Part shown: positions 9,733-17,907 of the stretch, piece after piece
How positions within the stretch are numbered: position 1 is the first letter of the stretch
How the letters are laid out: the number at the start of each line of letters is the position of its first letter
Source: Parvivirga hydrogeniphila
GTDB taxonomy: Bacteria > Actinomycetota > Coriobacteriia > Anaerosomatales > Anaerosomataceae
DNA length: 64,000 bases
Reading direction: 5' to 3'
Assembly (NCBI RefSeq): GCF_023371205.1
Contig: NZ_JAMCCO010000002.1
Span: 1 to 64,000, forward strand
Notes under the pieces: generated by a model
Seen by the model: the letters and a program-made list of their open reading frames with translations, nothing else
Told to the model about the DNA's origin: nothing
Database searches by the model: none
Made by a program: the position numbers and the translations under genes

Positions 9733-10249
9733 CGCTCGCCTCGCGCGGCTCAGAGCCGGCCGCCTCGCCGGGCTCGGCGTGCGGGCCGCCACCCTCGCGC
9801 TCGCCCCCGAACAGCAGACGGATCACGACGATCGCGACGCCGATGTCGAGTCCGACGTCGGCCACGTTGAACACCGGCCAGACGCGCACGTCGAAGAAGT
9901 CGGTGACGCCGCCGAGGAACGCACGGTCGATGAGGTTGCCAGCAGCGCCGCCGGCGATGAGCCCGAGCGCCACCACGGTCCACGGATCTCTCGGAGCGTG
10001 CCGCCACCAGACGAAGGCGATCCCCGCGAGCACGATGACCGCGGACAGCATGAACCACGCCATCGCTCCCGGGAAGAGGCCGAACGCGGCGCCCGTATTG
10101 CGGACGTGCGTGAGGTCGAGCGCGCCGTCGATGACCGGAACCGACGCACCGAGCGGAAGCCAGTGCCGGACGGCCGCCTTGCTCGCCTGGTCGACCGCAA
10201 GCACGGCCCCTGCGGTGGCCACAAACCGCAGGGCAGGACGCGAGGACAC
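9725..10249 (-). CDS. lspA: Signal peptidase II (lipoprotein signal peptidase)
   Basis: LspA is the membrane aspartic protease that cuts the signal peptide from diacylated lipoproteins. The 174-residue product has four hydrophobic segments. The family motifs are present: GGAAGNLIDR with catalytic D108 and FNVAD with catalytic D131. The C-terminus carries a charged Gly/Glu-rich tail. The start is GTG at 10249 and shares one base with the stop of the upstream zinc-finger gene (TAGTG), so translation is coupled. Substrates in this window include PstS, the BMP binding protein and the DUF4349 lipoprotein. Confidence 0.95.
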   Translation of the reverse strand: MSSRPALRFVATAGAVLAVDQASKAAVRHWLPLGASVPVIDGALDLTHVRNTGAAFGLFPGAMAWFMLSAVIVLAGIAFVWWRHAPRDPWTVVALGLIAGGAAGNLIDRAFLGGVTDFFDVRVWPVFNVADVGLDIGVAIVVIRLLFGGEREGGGPHAEPGEAAGSEPREASDG

Positions 10250-10617
10250 TACAGGGACTCCTCCTGCGCCTTGCACGTCACGCAGAGCTCCGCCTCGGGC
10301 ACGGCGCGGAGACGCTCGACAGGGATCTCGGCGCCGCAGCGACGGCAGGTGCCGTACTCGCCGGCCTCGATCCGCGCGAGCGCCGCCTCCACGCGAGCGA
10401 GCGACTCGCGGGCGTTCTCTTCGAGCGTCTTGTCGAGCTCCCGCGCGAAAGTCGCCGACCCCTGGTCCGCCATGTGATCGCGGTAGTTGTTCTCGCCCGA
10501 TACGTCCGAGAGCGTCTCCCGGCCGTCCCTCTCGTACTCGGCGATCTCTTTCGCCAGGCGCTCGCGCTCCGCCTCGAGCGTCGCCTTGAGCGCATCCAGG
10601 TCCTTCGCTGCCAGCAT
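10249..10617 (-). CDS. TraR/DksA-family zinc-finger protein
   Basis: The 122-residue protein has a helical N-terminal half and a C-terminal four-cysteine zinc finger (C91, C94, C112, C115; CRRCGAEIP and CVTCK). DksA-type proteins bind the RNA polymerase secondary channel. Short actinobacterial and Firmicutes members, often next to lspA, are poorly characterised, so the role is inferred. GGAGGA lies 5 bases before the ATG. A TATACT -10 element lies about 70 bases upstream. Confidence 0.85.
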   Translation of the reverse strand: MLAAKDLDALKATLEAERERLAKEIAEYERDGRETLSDVSGENNYRDHMADQGSATFARELDKTLEENARESLARVEAALARIEAGEYGTCRRCGAEIPVERLRAVPEAELCVTCKAQEESL

Positions 10618-10651
10618 CCGGATCCTCCGTCACAGGGCCGCTATCGAAAGA

Positions 10652-10667
10652 CGCCCCGTCCGGGGCG
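10652..10667. terminator. GC-rich hairpin between PAS kinase and zinc-finger gene
   Basis: The perfect palindrome CGCCCCG-TC-CGGGGCG is followed on the minus strand by TCTTTC. It could be a weak terminator of the kinase gene. It also lies just downstream of a -10 element (10685-10690), so it would sit at the 5' end of the next transcript. The short T-run makes termination uncertain. Confidence 0.4.
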
Positions 10668-10684
10668 CCGTGTCCTCTCTGATA

Positions 10685-10690
10685 AGTATA
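10685..10690 (-). promoter_or_regulatory. -10 element TATACT for the zinc-finger/lspA/rluD genes
   Basis: A near-consensus TATACT lies between the PAS kinase stop and the zinc-finger gene. No good -35 is visible at 17 bases, so activity may depend on a regulator or an alternative sigma factor (inference). Confidence 0.4.
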
Positions 10691-10700
10691 GCACTCCGGC

Positions 10701-11996
10701 TCAGACGGCTCCTGGCTTGCCCGAGCGCGACGGGTACCGAGCCGGCAACGTGAACACGAACGTCGTTCCCGCCACGGACGTCTCCACAAGCTCGAGCGTG
10801 CCCCCGAGCACCTCCGCGACACGCCGCGCGATGGCCAGGCCGAGACCCACGCCGTCGGGGCGCGAACCGTCCGGCAACAGCCCTTGGACGAACTCGTCGA
10901 ACAGCATCTCGCGCACCGCCTCGTCGACGCCTGGTCCCGTGTCTGCGACCGCGAACCGGACCGAGTCCCCGTCGCGGGCGACAGACATCGCCACCTCTCC
11001 CCGCTCGCAGAACTTGACGGCATTCGAAGCGAGATTCAGCAGCACCTGACGCACCTTGGCCGGATCGCTCTCGATGACGATCGGATCGGTCGGCAGACGC
11101 GTCACGACCCTGAGCCCCTTGCTTGAAGCAGCCGGCGCAAGCATCTCCGCGATCTGGCTGACGAGATGGCCTGCATCGAACTCAGTGGCGTCCACCTGCA
11201 GCTCGCCGGACTCGATCGCGGCGACCTCGAGCACCTGTTCCACGACGCGCAGCAGATGCTCGCCGGCATCCCTGATCATCTCCACCTGGCGGCGCTGCTC
11301 CTCACCGAGCTCCCCAGCGAGCCCACGGAGCAGGATATCGCTGAAACCGATGACAGAATTCAGCGGCGTCCGGAGCTCGTGGCTCACGGTCCGCATGAAC
11401 CGATCCTTGGCGAGGTTCGCCTGCCTGAGCTCGTCGATCACCATCGCGAGCGTTTCATTCAAGCCCTCGAGCTCGGCGGTGCGCGCCGCGACCGCCCGCT
11501 CCAGGTCTTGCTTGTGCGACGCGAGCCGCAGCTCAGCGAGCCTGCGCTCGGTGACGTCGGCCATGAAGGTGAAGTTGTACCGCTTCCCGTCGACCACCAC
11601 AGGCGCCGTCACGAACTGCGCCCAGATGCGACGGCCGTCCTTGCGCGTGATCTCGAGCTCGACGTACGGGGCGCCGCCGCTGAGCGCGGCGACCGCTGCC
11701 TCGATCGCGCGGACGCGCTCCTCGGGATCCGGGTACGCGAGCTCGAACCATCCGCGCTCCCGTACCTCCTCGGCCGTGTAACCGCTGATGCGCTCCCACC
11801 TTGGGTTGTAGAAGACGATCTCGCCGTCCGGCCTGCCGATCGAGATGCCGATCGGCGCTGCGTCGAGCAGAACCTGCGCCCACTGGTCGTAGGTGAAGCC
11901 GTCAGCCGCCATGCCCGCGCGCCATCGCCGGACCGTGCGGGTCCGGTCGAGCGTCCTCAAGGCACGGACCGCCCGTCTGTGCGCTCGGCTCGGCAT
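10701..11996 (-). CDS. PAS-domain sensor histidine kinase
   Basis: This soluble protein of about 431 residues has a PAS domain with PAC segment (about 35-160). A short coiled coil leads to HisKA (VSHELRTPL, histidine near 207) and HATPase (LNLASNAVKF, DTGPGVD, GVGLGLAI). A GTG at 12005 is an alternative start. GAGAGG fits the ATG at 11996 better, and a further ATG at 11912 lacks a ribosome site. It follows ileS by a few bases and may be cotranscribed. No response regulator is adjacent, so its partner is encoded elsewhere; the nearby hybrid kinase receiver is a candidate (inference). Confidence 0.85.
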   Translation of the reverse strand: MPSRAHRRAVRALRTLDRTRTVRRWRAGMAADGFTYDQWAQVLLDAAPIGISIGRPDGEIVFYNPRWERISGYTAEEVRERGWFELAYPDPEERVRAIEAAVAALSGGAPYVELEITRKDGRRIWAQFVTAPVVVDGKRYNFTFMADVTERRLAELRLASHKQDLERAVAARTAELEGLNETLAMVIDELRQANLAKDRFMRTVSHELRTPLNSVIGFSDILLRGLAGELGEEQRRQVEMIRDAGEHLLRVVEQVLEVAAIESGELQVDATEFDAGHLVSQIAEMLAPAASSKGLRVVTRLPTDPIVIESDPAKVRQVLLNLASNAVKFCERGEVAMSVARDGDSVRFAVADTGPGVDEAVREMLFDEFVQGLLPDGSRPDGVGLGLAIARRVAEVLGGTLELVETSVAGTTFVFTLPARYPSRSGKPGAV

Positions 11997-12011
11997 CGGA
12001 CGCACCGCCTC

Positions 12012-14786
12012 TCACCTGATTCGCGCGAGCACCTCCGCGCACCGGCCGCAGACGTCCGGATGCTCGACCGACACGCCGAGCGTCCTGTAGTTCCAGCACC
12101 GCGGGCACTTCTCGCCCTCGGCCGGCAGGACCTCGACGGCAGTCTCCCCGCCCTCGCGGACCTCGACCGCCGAGACGATGAACATTTCGGCGAGCGCCTC
12201 CTCGCCCCGCTCACGCAGCACGGCGGCCGCCTCGGCCGGAACCGTCACGATAAGCCGCGCCTCCTGGCTCTTGCCGATCGAGCCGACGGCACGCGCGTCC
12301 TCGAGCGCCTTCGTCACCGCCTCGCGCACTTCGAGGACCGTCCCGTACGCCTCGCGCAGAGCAGCGGCCTCCTCGGCCGGCACCTCGACGCGCGGCCATC
12401 CGGCCAGCTGCACGCTCACGACGCCGTCTTTGAGGTGCTCGGGCATGAACGACCACACCTCTTCCGTGGTGAAGGTGAGCACCGGCGCGAGCAGCCGCAC
12501 GAGCGCCCGCAGGATCTCCGCAAGCGCCGTCTGCGCGCTTCGCCGGGAGATGGAATCGGGAGCGTCTGCGTACAGACGGTCCTTAAGCACGTCGAGGTAG
12601 ACGGCCGAGAGGTCGGTCACGCAGTACGTGTACACCGCGTGAAACACCTGGTGGAACCGCCACTCGTCGTAGGCCTGGGTGACCCGCTCGACCAAATCGG
12701 CCAATTGCACGAGCGCGAAGCGGTCGAGCTCACGCATCTCGCTCCACGACATGGCATCGTCCGGCTCGAAGTCGTACAGGTTCGACAGCAGGAAGCGGAA
12801 GGTGTTGCGGATGCGGCGGTACGCCTCGCTCGTCCGCTGCAAGATCTCGTCAGAGACCGACACGTCTTGCGAGTAGTCCGCGGACGCGACCCACAGCCGG
12901 ACGATGTCGGCGCCGGACTCCTTGATGATGTCGAGCGGCGAGATCACGTTGCCGAGCGACTTGGACATCTTGCGGCCCTCGCCGTCGACGATGAACCCGT
13001 GCGTGAGCACGCGCCGGTACGGCGCCGCGTCGTACGCGCCGACGCTCGTGAGCAGCGCCGAGTGGAACCAGCCGCGGTGCTGGTCGGTGCCCTCAAGGTA
13101 CAGGTCGGCCGGGCGGCGCAGCTCCGGGCGCGCGTCGAGGACGCTCGTGTGCGAGACGCCGGACTCCCACCACACGTCGAGGATGTCGTCTTCGGGAGCG
13201 AGGTCGGCCACGCCTGCGCCGCACCGCGGGCACGTGGTGTCGGCCGGCAGGTACTCAGCCGGCGCGCGGGTGAACCACGCGTCCGCGCCCTCGCGCTCGA
13301 ACAGGTCGATCACGGCGTCGAAGGTGGCCTCGGTCGCCACGGTCTCGCCGCACTTCGTGCAGGTGAAGACCGGGATCGGCACGCCCCACGCGCGCTGGCG
13401 CGAGATGCACCAGTCGGGGCGGTCGGCGAGCATCGACCGGATGCGGTTGACGCTCCACCCCGGAATCCACTCCACCGTGTCGATGGCCTCGAGCGCGCGC
13501 GTGCGCAGCCCCGTCTTGTCCATCGAGACGAACCACTGCTCCGTCGCGCGGAAGATGACGGGCTGCTTGCAGCGCCAGCAGTGCGGGTAGCTGTGGTCGA
13601 TGCTGCCTGACGCGACGAGCGAGCCGCGCTCGCGCAGCCACTCGACGATGACCGGGTCGGCCTCTTTGACGTTCAGCCCCGCGAACGGGCCGCCGCCCGC
13701 GTCGAAGGTGCCGTCGTCTTGCACCGGCATCGGCATCGGAAGGCCGTGCCGCACGCCCATCAAGTAGTCTTCCTCGCCGTGGCCTGGCGCCGTGTGCACT
13801 GCGCCCGTGCCCGTCGAGAGGTCCACGTGCTCGCCCGTCACGACGACGCCCTCGACGCCGTCGTGGACCGGGTGCGCATACCGCGCGCCAGCGAGCTCGC
13901 GCCCCGCCACGGCCGGGCCGACGACTTCGGCGCGCTCCCACCCCGCGGCAGCCGCGACGGAAGCCGCGAGGTCCTCGGCGACGACGAGCACGCGACCGTC
14001 GGGCGCTTTTAGCCCGACGTAGCGCGCGTCTTCGGCCAGCGTGACGGCGACGTTCGCCGGCAACGTCCACGGCGTGGTGGTCCAGATGAGCAGCCAGACC
14101 TCGCCTTCGGCGTCCCACGGGGTCTGCCCCAGCATCTTGAACGCCACGTAGATCGACGGCGAGCGCTCGTCCGAGTACTCGATCTCGGCTTCTGCGAGTG
14201 CGGTGTGGCAGCGGATGCACCAGTGGATCGGCTTCGCACCTTTGTAGACCGCGCCGTCGAGGTACATCTTCTTGAAGATCCGCACGTTGCCCGCCTCGTA
14301 CGCGGGGTCGAGCGTCAGGTACGGATCGTCCCAGTCACCGCGCACGCCGAGCCGCTTGAACTCCTCGCGCTGCGTGTCGACGAACTTGAGCGCGTACTCG
14401 CGACACAGCGCACGGAGCTCCGCCTGCGAGATCTCGGCCATGCGCTCGGGCCCCAAGTTCTTCTCGACCTGGTGCTCGATCGGCTGGCCGTGGCAGTCCC
14501 AGCCCGGGACGTACGGCGCGAGGTACCCGCGCATCGACTTGTACTTCACGACGAGGTCCTTGAGCACCTTGTTGTAGGCGGTGCCCATGTGGATGTGGCC
14601 GTTGGCGTATGGCGGGCCGTCGTGCAGCACGAACAGCTCGCCGTCGGCGTTCTGCTCGAGCGAGCGGCGGTACACGTCGATGTCCCGCCAGAACTCGAGC
14701 CACTGCGGCTCGCGCTGCGCGAGGCTCGCCCGCATGGGGAACTCCGTCTGCGGCAGGTTCATCGTGTCCTTGTAGTCGTTCGCCAC
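12012..14786 (-). CDS. ileS: Isoleucyl-tRNA synthetase
   Basis: IleS charges tRNA-Ile with isoleucine in the cytoplasm. The 924-residue enzyme shows the class I signatures: the HIGH-equivalent GHIH (about 63-66) and KMSKS near residue 605. The editing domain is present and a C-terminal zinc ribbon reads CPRCWNY...CGRC. I chose the GTG at 14786 because AAAGGCGG lies 5 bases upstream and the residues before it do not resemble IleS. It is preceded by a T-box leader with an Ile specifier codon, so expression should rise when tRNA-Ile is uncharged. Confidence 0.97.
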   Translation of the reverse strand: MANDYKDTMNLPQTEFPMRASLAQREPQWLEFWRDIDVYRRSLEQNADGELFVLHDGPPYANGHIHMGTAYNKVLKDLVVKYKSMRGYLAPYVPGWDCHGQPIEHQVEKNLGPERMAEISQAELRALCREYALKFVDTQREEFKRLGVRGDWDDPYLTLDPAYEAGNVRIFKKMYLDGAVYKGAKPIHWCIRCHTALAEAEIEYSDERSPSIYVAFKMLGQTPWDAEGEVWLLIWTTTPWTLPANVAVTLAEDARYVGLKAPDGRVLVVAEDLAASVAAAAGWERAEVVGPAVAGRELAGARYAHPVHDGVEGVVVTGEHVDLSTGTGAVHTAPGHGEEDYLMGVRHGLPMPMPVQDDGTFDAGGGPFAGLNVKEADPVIVEWLRERGSLVASGSIDHSYPHCWRCKQPVIFRATEQWFVSMDKTGLRTRALEAIDTVEWIPGWSVNRIRSMLADRPDWCISRQRAWGVPIPVFTCTKCGETVATEATFDAVIDLFEREGADAWFTRAPAEYLPADTTCPRCGAGVADLAPEDDILDVWWESGVSHTSVLDARPELRRPADLYLEGTDQHRGWFHSALLTSVGAYDAAPYRRVLTHGFIVDGEGRKMSKSLGNVISPLDIIKESGADIVRLWVASADYSQDVSVSDEILQRTSEAYRRIRNTFRFLLSNLYDFEPDDAMSWSEMRELDRFALVQLADLVERVTQAYDEWRFHQVFHAVYTYCVTDLSAVYLDVLKDRLYADAPDSISRRSAQTALAEILRALVRLLAPVLTFTTEEVWSFMPEHLKDGVVSVQLAGWPRVEVPAEEAAALREAYGTVLEVREAVTKALEDARAVGSIGKSQEARLIVTVPAEAAAVLRERGEEALAEMFIVSAVEVREGGETAVEVLPAEGEKCPRCWNYRTLGVSVEHPDVCGRCAEVLARIR

Positions 14787-14810
14787 TTGATCCGCCTTTC
14801 GATCGCTCGA

Positions 14811-14848
14811 AACGAAAACGCGCTCCGCCCCAGCCGGGACGAAGCGCG
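14811..14848 (-). terminator. Intrinsic terminator of the ileS T-box
   Basis: Arms at 14836-14848 and 14819-14831 pair over 13 positions, allowing G-T pairs, around a 4-base loop. On the minus strand TTTTCGTT follows at once. This is a standard rho-independent terminator and shows that the T-box works on transcription. Confidence 0.88.
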
Positions 14849-15058
14849 AACAGACGCTCCGCGGTACCACCCAGCTTGCGCGAGGACCGTTCCCGCGCGC
14901 CACTCGGCTGCCTGGTAACGGAGGCTCCCGTCGGCGCCTACTGCGCGTGAAGCGGTTCGGGCCGAGGCTCGGAGGTGATCTTCGCTGCGCGCTCGCCTGC
15001 GGGCTCGCACTGTCCCCGCTCGCTGGAAGGTCTGCTCTCGCAGCTACTCGTCCTCGTC
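14811..15058 (-). promoter_or_regulatory. tRNA-Ile T-box riboswitch (transcription attenuator) of ileS
   Basis: The leader has a Stem I beginning with the AGGACGAGTA signature. It shows a specifier loop GAAGATCACC with the Ile codon ATC at 14977-14979. The T-box core GGGTGGTACCGCGG spans 14859-14873; its TGGT matches an ACCA tRNA end with discriminator A. A 13-bp terminator hairpin (14819-14848) with a T-rich tail (14811-14818) follows. Uncharged tRNA-Ile should favour the antiterminator and let transcription enter ileS. It fills most of the gene-free stretch 14787-15140. Confidence 0.93.
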
Positions 15059-15104
15059 GCTGCCTGTGTCGGTGTTGCCGGCGCCTGCGCGCCGCGTGGT
15101 GCCG

Positions 15105-15134
15105 ATGCTAGCGCAGCGCAGCTCGCACGGTCAA
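15105..15134 (-). promoter_or_regulatory. Promoter of the ileS T-box transcript
   Basis: TTGACC (15129-15134) and TAGCAT (15105-15110) are separated by 18 bases. The expected start site falls about 40 bases before Stem I of the T-box. It lies right after the stop of the DUF167 gene, so ileS does not depend on read-through. Confidence 0.7.
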
Positions 15135-15140
15135 CGCGCC

Positions 15141-15422
15141 CTACAGGAGCGGCGTGGGCCGCGGCCCGAACGCACGCTCCAGGTCGGGCTCGTCCACGCC
15201 GTCGACCTCGACGAGCTTGTGCCGTGACGTGTGCCCGCGCACGACGCGCACCGACGACTTCGGAACCCCGAGAGCATCGGCGATGACAGCGCACACCGCG
15301 GCGTTCGCCTGCCCCCGGTCAGGAGCGGCGGTGACGCGGACAGCGAGCTCAGCGCCCGACCAGCCGTCGCAGCCGTTCGAGCGCGCCTTCGGCGTCACTT
15401 TGACGCCGAACACGACGCCCAT
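15141..15422 (-). CDS. DUF167 (YggU) family protein
   Basis: The 93-residue protein matches the small DUF167 fold: KVTPKARSNG at the N-terminus and the conserved AAPDRGQANAAV segment. The biochemical role of the family is not established. Homologues commonly follow yggT/divIVA in division clusters, as here. The ATG at 15422 lies 4 bases after the divIVA stop, so it is the last gene of that unit. Confidence 0.85.
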   Translation of the reverse strand: MGVVFGVKVTPKARSNGCDGWSGAELAVRVTAAPDRGQANAAVCAVIADALGVPKSSVRVVRGHTSRHKLVEVDGVDEPDLERAFGPRPTPLL

Positions 15423-15426
15423 GGCG

Positions 15427-16242
15427 CTAATCGATCTCCTCGATGTCGAGGTCGTCGTCCGTCGCGCCCGCCGCGCGGAAGTCCAGCTTGAACTCAGGGA
15501 CCTCGAAGCGCGGCTCCTCCTCGGTGATGTCGGGCGCCGCCACCTCGCCGAGCTGGATGCCCTGCACGAAACCGGGAGCCGGCGGCTCGCCGACCGGGGC
15601 GGCCGGCTTCTCCGCCGCAGCCTCGGCGGCCGGCTCAGCAGGAGCCGCCGCACCTCGGATCTGCGCCTCCAACGCTTCGCGGTAGGAGCGCTGGGCGCTC
15701 GTCTCCTCTGCCGGAGCAGGGGCCTGCGCTGCAGCGACCTCGACCTCGCCGACGACCTCGCCGCCGACCTCAGCGGCGAGGACCTTCACGTCCTCGGGCA
15801 GCGGGATCTCGGCCACCGAACGCAGGTGCGACTCGAGAAGCGCCCGGAACTGGGCCCGGAACGCCTCTTCGGCCTGCTTGATGCGCACGAGGTCGGCCTG
15901 CGCCTTCTGCTTCTGCTGGAGCGCGTTGTGGATGATCTCCTTCGCCTTGACCTCGGCGTCTTTCAGCACCACCTCGGCCTCGTGCTTCGCCTTGGCGATG
16001 ATGTCGTCGGCGGACTTCTGCGCGGCGAGCAGCGTGTTGTTGAGCGTCCGTTCCATCTCCTGGTACGCACGCACCTTCTCCTCGGCCGCCTCGATGCGCT
16101 CGGAAAGCTCGATGTTCTCTTTGAAGAGGCGTTCGAGCTCGTCGGCTACCTGATCGAGGAACTCGTCGACCTCGACCTCGTTGTAGCCGCGCAACGACTT
16201 GCTGAACTCCTTGTGGTGGATGTCGAGCGGGGTGAGTTTCAT
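15427..16242 (-). CDS. divIVA: DivIVA-domain cell division/polarity protein
   Basis: The 271-residue protein begins MKLTPLDIHHKEF, the membrane-binding DivIVA N-terminus, with the crossing motif SLRGYNEVEVDEFLD. A coiled coil (about 30-130) follows, then an Ala/Glu/Pro-rich acidic tail. DivIVA marks poles and septa by sensing curved membrane and recruits wall-synthesis factors. Its place after sepF-proC-yggT is the usual one. The tail is longer and more Ala/Pro-rich than in Bacillus, as is common in actinobacteria. Confidence 0.92.
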   Translation of the reverse strand: MKLTPLDIHHKEFSKSLRGYNEVEVDEFLDQVADELERLFKENIELSERIEAAEEKVRAYQEMERTLNNTLLAAQKSADDIIAKAKHEAEVVLKDAEVKAKEIIHNALQQKQKAQADLVRIKQAEEAFRAQFRALLESHLRSVAEIPLPEDVKVLAAEVGGEVVGEVEVAAAQAPAPAEETSAQRSYREALEAQIRGAAAPAEPAAEAAAEKPAAPVGEPPAPGFVQGIQLGEVAAPDITEEEPRFEVPEFKLDFRAAGATDDDLDIEEID

Positions 16243-16266
16243 CGGTCCGGTCCTCCCTGACCGTCG

Positions 16267-16533
16267 CTACGAGACCTGCAGGACCAGTCTAACCAATATC
16301 GGCCGGATGAGGTACTTCAGCGTGAGCAGCGCAACAAACGGCGAGAAGTCGATGGAGCCGACGGGCGGCACGATCCGGCGGAAGACGCCGATGTACGGCT
16401 CGCACAGCTGTCCGAGCACGCGGTAGACGTCGTAGAACACCCCCGTCGGCCGGAACCAGGACATCAAGACGTACACGATGATGAGCGTCGAGTAGAAGCT
16501 CACGAGCGAATCGACGATCCCGAGCACCGTCAC
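16267..16533 (-). CDS. YggT family membrane protein
   Basis: The 88-residue protein has two hydrophobic segments separated by the conserved YRVLGQLCEPYIGVFRRIVP loop of YggT proteins. YggT is widely conserved beside sepF/divIVA and is thought to act in division or osmotic stress, but its mechanism is unknown. It follows proC by 6 bases. Confidence 0.88.
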   Translation of the reverse strand: MTVLGIVDSLVSFYSTLIIVYVLMSWFRPTGVFYDVYRVLGQLCEPYIGVFRRIVPPVGSIDFSPFVALLTLKYLIRPILVRLVLQVS

Positions 16534-16539
16534 GACGCC

Positions 16540-17340
16540 TCAGAGCTCCCGCGCACGGCGCACCGCAGCCGCCACCGCTTCGCCGAACGCCGCGCGCACC
16601 GCACGCTCCTCGAGCACCTGCACAGCCGCGATCGTCGTCCCGCCCGGGCTCGCCACCGCGTCGATGAGCGCCTCGGGGTGCGATCCTGTCCGTTCGATGA
16701 GCTCGGCCGTCCCCTTGATCGTCTGCAACGCGAGCGCGAGCGCGACGTCCTTGGACAGCCCTTGCGCGACGCCCGCACGCGCGAGCGCGTCGGCGACGAG
16801 CGCGACGTACGCCGGCCCCGACCCTGAGATCGCGGTGGCGACGTCGAAGTAGCGTTCGTCAAGCACGATGGCCGTACCGAGGGCCTCGAACAGCGACCGC
16901 ACCGTCTCGACCGCCTGGTCGCTCGCGGCAGCGCCGCCGCACACCACGCTCATGCCAGCGCCGACCATGGCGGGCGTGTTCGGCATCACGCGCACCACCG
17001 CGACGCCGGCCGGCAGCAGCGCCTCGATCCGGCGGGTCTCCACGCCCGCTGCGATGGAGACCACGATCGCCTCCCGAGGGACCTCGTCTGCAAGGTGTGC
17101 GAGCACCGCGTCGATGACCTGCGGCTTGACGGCGAGAATCACGATGTCTGCGTCTCGCACGATCTCGTGACCGTCCGGGACGGCCACGAGATCGTGCGAC
17201 TCGAAGACCGTCCTGCGGTCTTCGTTCGGCTCAGCGACCGAGATCTCTTCTGGGCGAGCAGCGCCCGAGGCGAGCAGGCCAGCGACGATCGCTTCCCCCA
17301 TGCGGCCACCGCCGATGATGGCGATACGTCCGAAACCCAC
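16540..17340 (-). CDS. proC: Pyrroline-5-carboxylate reductase
   Basis: ProC reduces pyrroline-5-carboxylate to proline with NAD(P)H. The 266-residue protein has the Rossmann motif GGGRMGEAIVAG at the N-terminus, the mid-domain VRVMPNTPA and a C-terminal GTAELI...PGGTT helical dimer region. It sits between sepF and yggT with only a few bases on each side. A proC in this place is a recurrent feature of Gram-positive division clusters and has no obvious functional link to division. Confidence 0.95.
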   Translation of the reverse strand: MGFGRIAIIGGGRMGEAIVAGLLASGAARPEEISVAEPNEDRRTVFESHDLVAVPDGHEIVRDADIVILAVKPQVIDAVLAHLADEVPREAIVVSIAAGVETRRIEALLPAGVAVVRVMPNTPAMVGAGMSVVCGGAAASDQAVETVRSLFEALGTAIVLDERYFDVATAISGSGPAYVALVADALARAGVAQGLSKDVALALALQTIKGTAELIERTGSHPEALIDAVASPGGTTIAAVQVLEERAVRAAFGEAVAAAVRRAREL

Positions 17341-17342
17341 CG

Positions 17343-17882
17343 CTACACCCCCGAGTCGAACAGGCCGCGATCGCGCAGTTCCTTGCGCTGCGCAGCCGAG
17401 ACGTCCACGTTCGCGGGCGTGAGCATGAAGACCTTCTCCGAGACCTTCTGCAGGCCGCCGTTCAGGCCGTACGTGAGACCGCTCGCGAAGTCGATGAGGC
17501 GCCGAGCGAGCTCCGGCTCGGCCGTCGTGAGGTTCATGATCACGGGCTGGCCGCTCTTGAACTTGTCCGCGATGGACTGCGCCTCAGAGAAGGAGCGCGG
17601 CTCGACGATCTGCATCTTGACCTGCGGCACCGCCCGCACGCTCGTCGTCGGCAGGGGCTCGACCGACGCGGTCCGCGCACCGTAGCCGCGGGCGCGGTCC
17701 AGGTCCGGCTCGCGCTGCAACCGGCGCACGCCGGTGCGAGCCTCGGCCTCGTACGGGCTGCGCACCGCCGGCACGTCGAGGCCGTCGGCCTCTTCGTCTT
17801 CGTCCTCGGCGTAGTAGTCGTCGTAGTACTCGTCTTCATCGCCGAGGCCCAGCCGGGCCTTTATCGAATCCCAGAGTCCCAC
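17343..17882 (-). CDS. sepF: Cell division protein SepF
   Basis: SepF anchors and bundles FtsZ filaments at the septal membrane; in bacteria lacking ftsA it is the main anchor. The 179-residue product begins VGLWDSIKARLGLG, the amphipathic membrane helix. It has an acidic tyrosine-rich linker and a SepF core at about 90-170 (SGQPVIMNLT onwards). The GTG at 17882 is preceded by GAAGGGA at 7 bases. A longer upstream extension would disrupt the N-terminal helix and is rejected. Confidence 0.95.
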   Translation of the reverse strand: MGLWDSIKARLGLGDEDEYYDDYYAEDEDEEADGLDVPAVRSPYEAEARTGVRRLQREPDLDRARGYGARTASVEPLPTTSVRAVPQVKMQIVEPRSFSEAQSIADKFKSGQPVIMNLTTAEPELARRLIDFASGLTYGLNGGLQKVSEKVFMLTPANVDVSAAQRKELRDRGLFDSGV

Positions 17883-17907
17883 GGCTGCATCCCTTCTCGA
17901 CACGCGC

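Noticed and set aside
11166..13610. An 814-codon plus-strand open frame opposite ileS and the PAS kinase
   Set aside because: It spans two well-supported minus-strand genes, shows Arg/His/Asp/Leu bias and no recognisable motif.
14859..15058. Possible tRNA gene upstream of ileS
   Set aside because: The folded elements are explained by T-box Stem I, specifier and antiterminator; no T-loop or anticodon arm of a tRNA is present.
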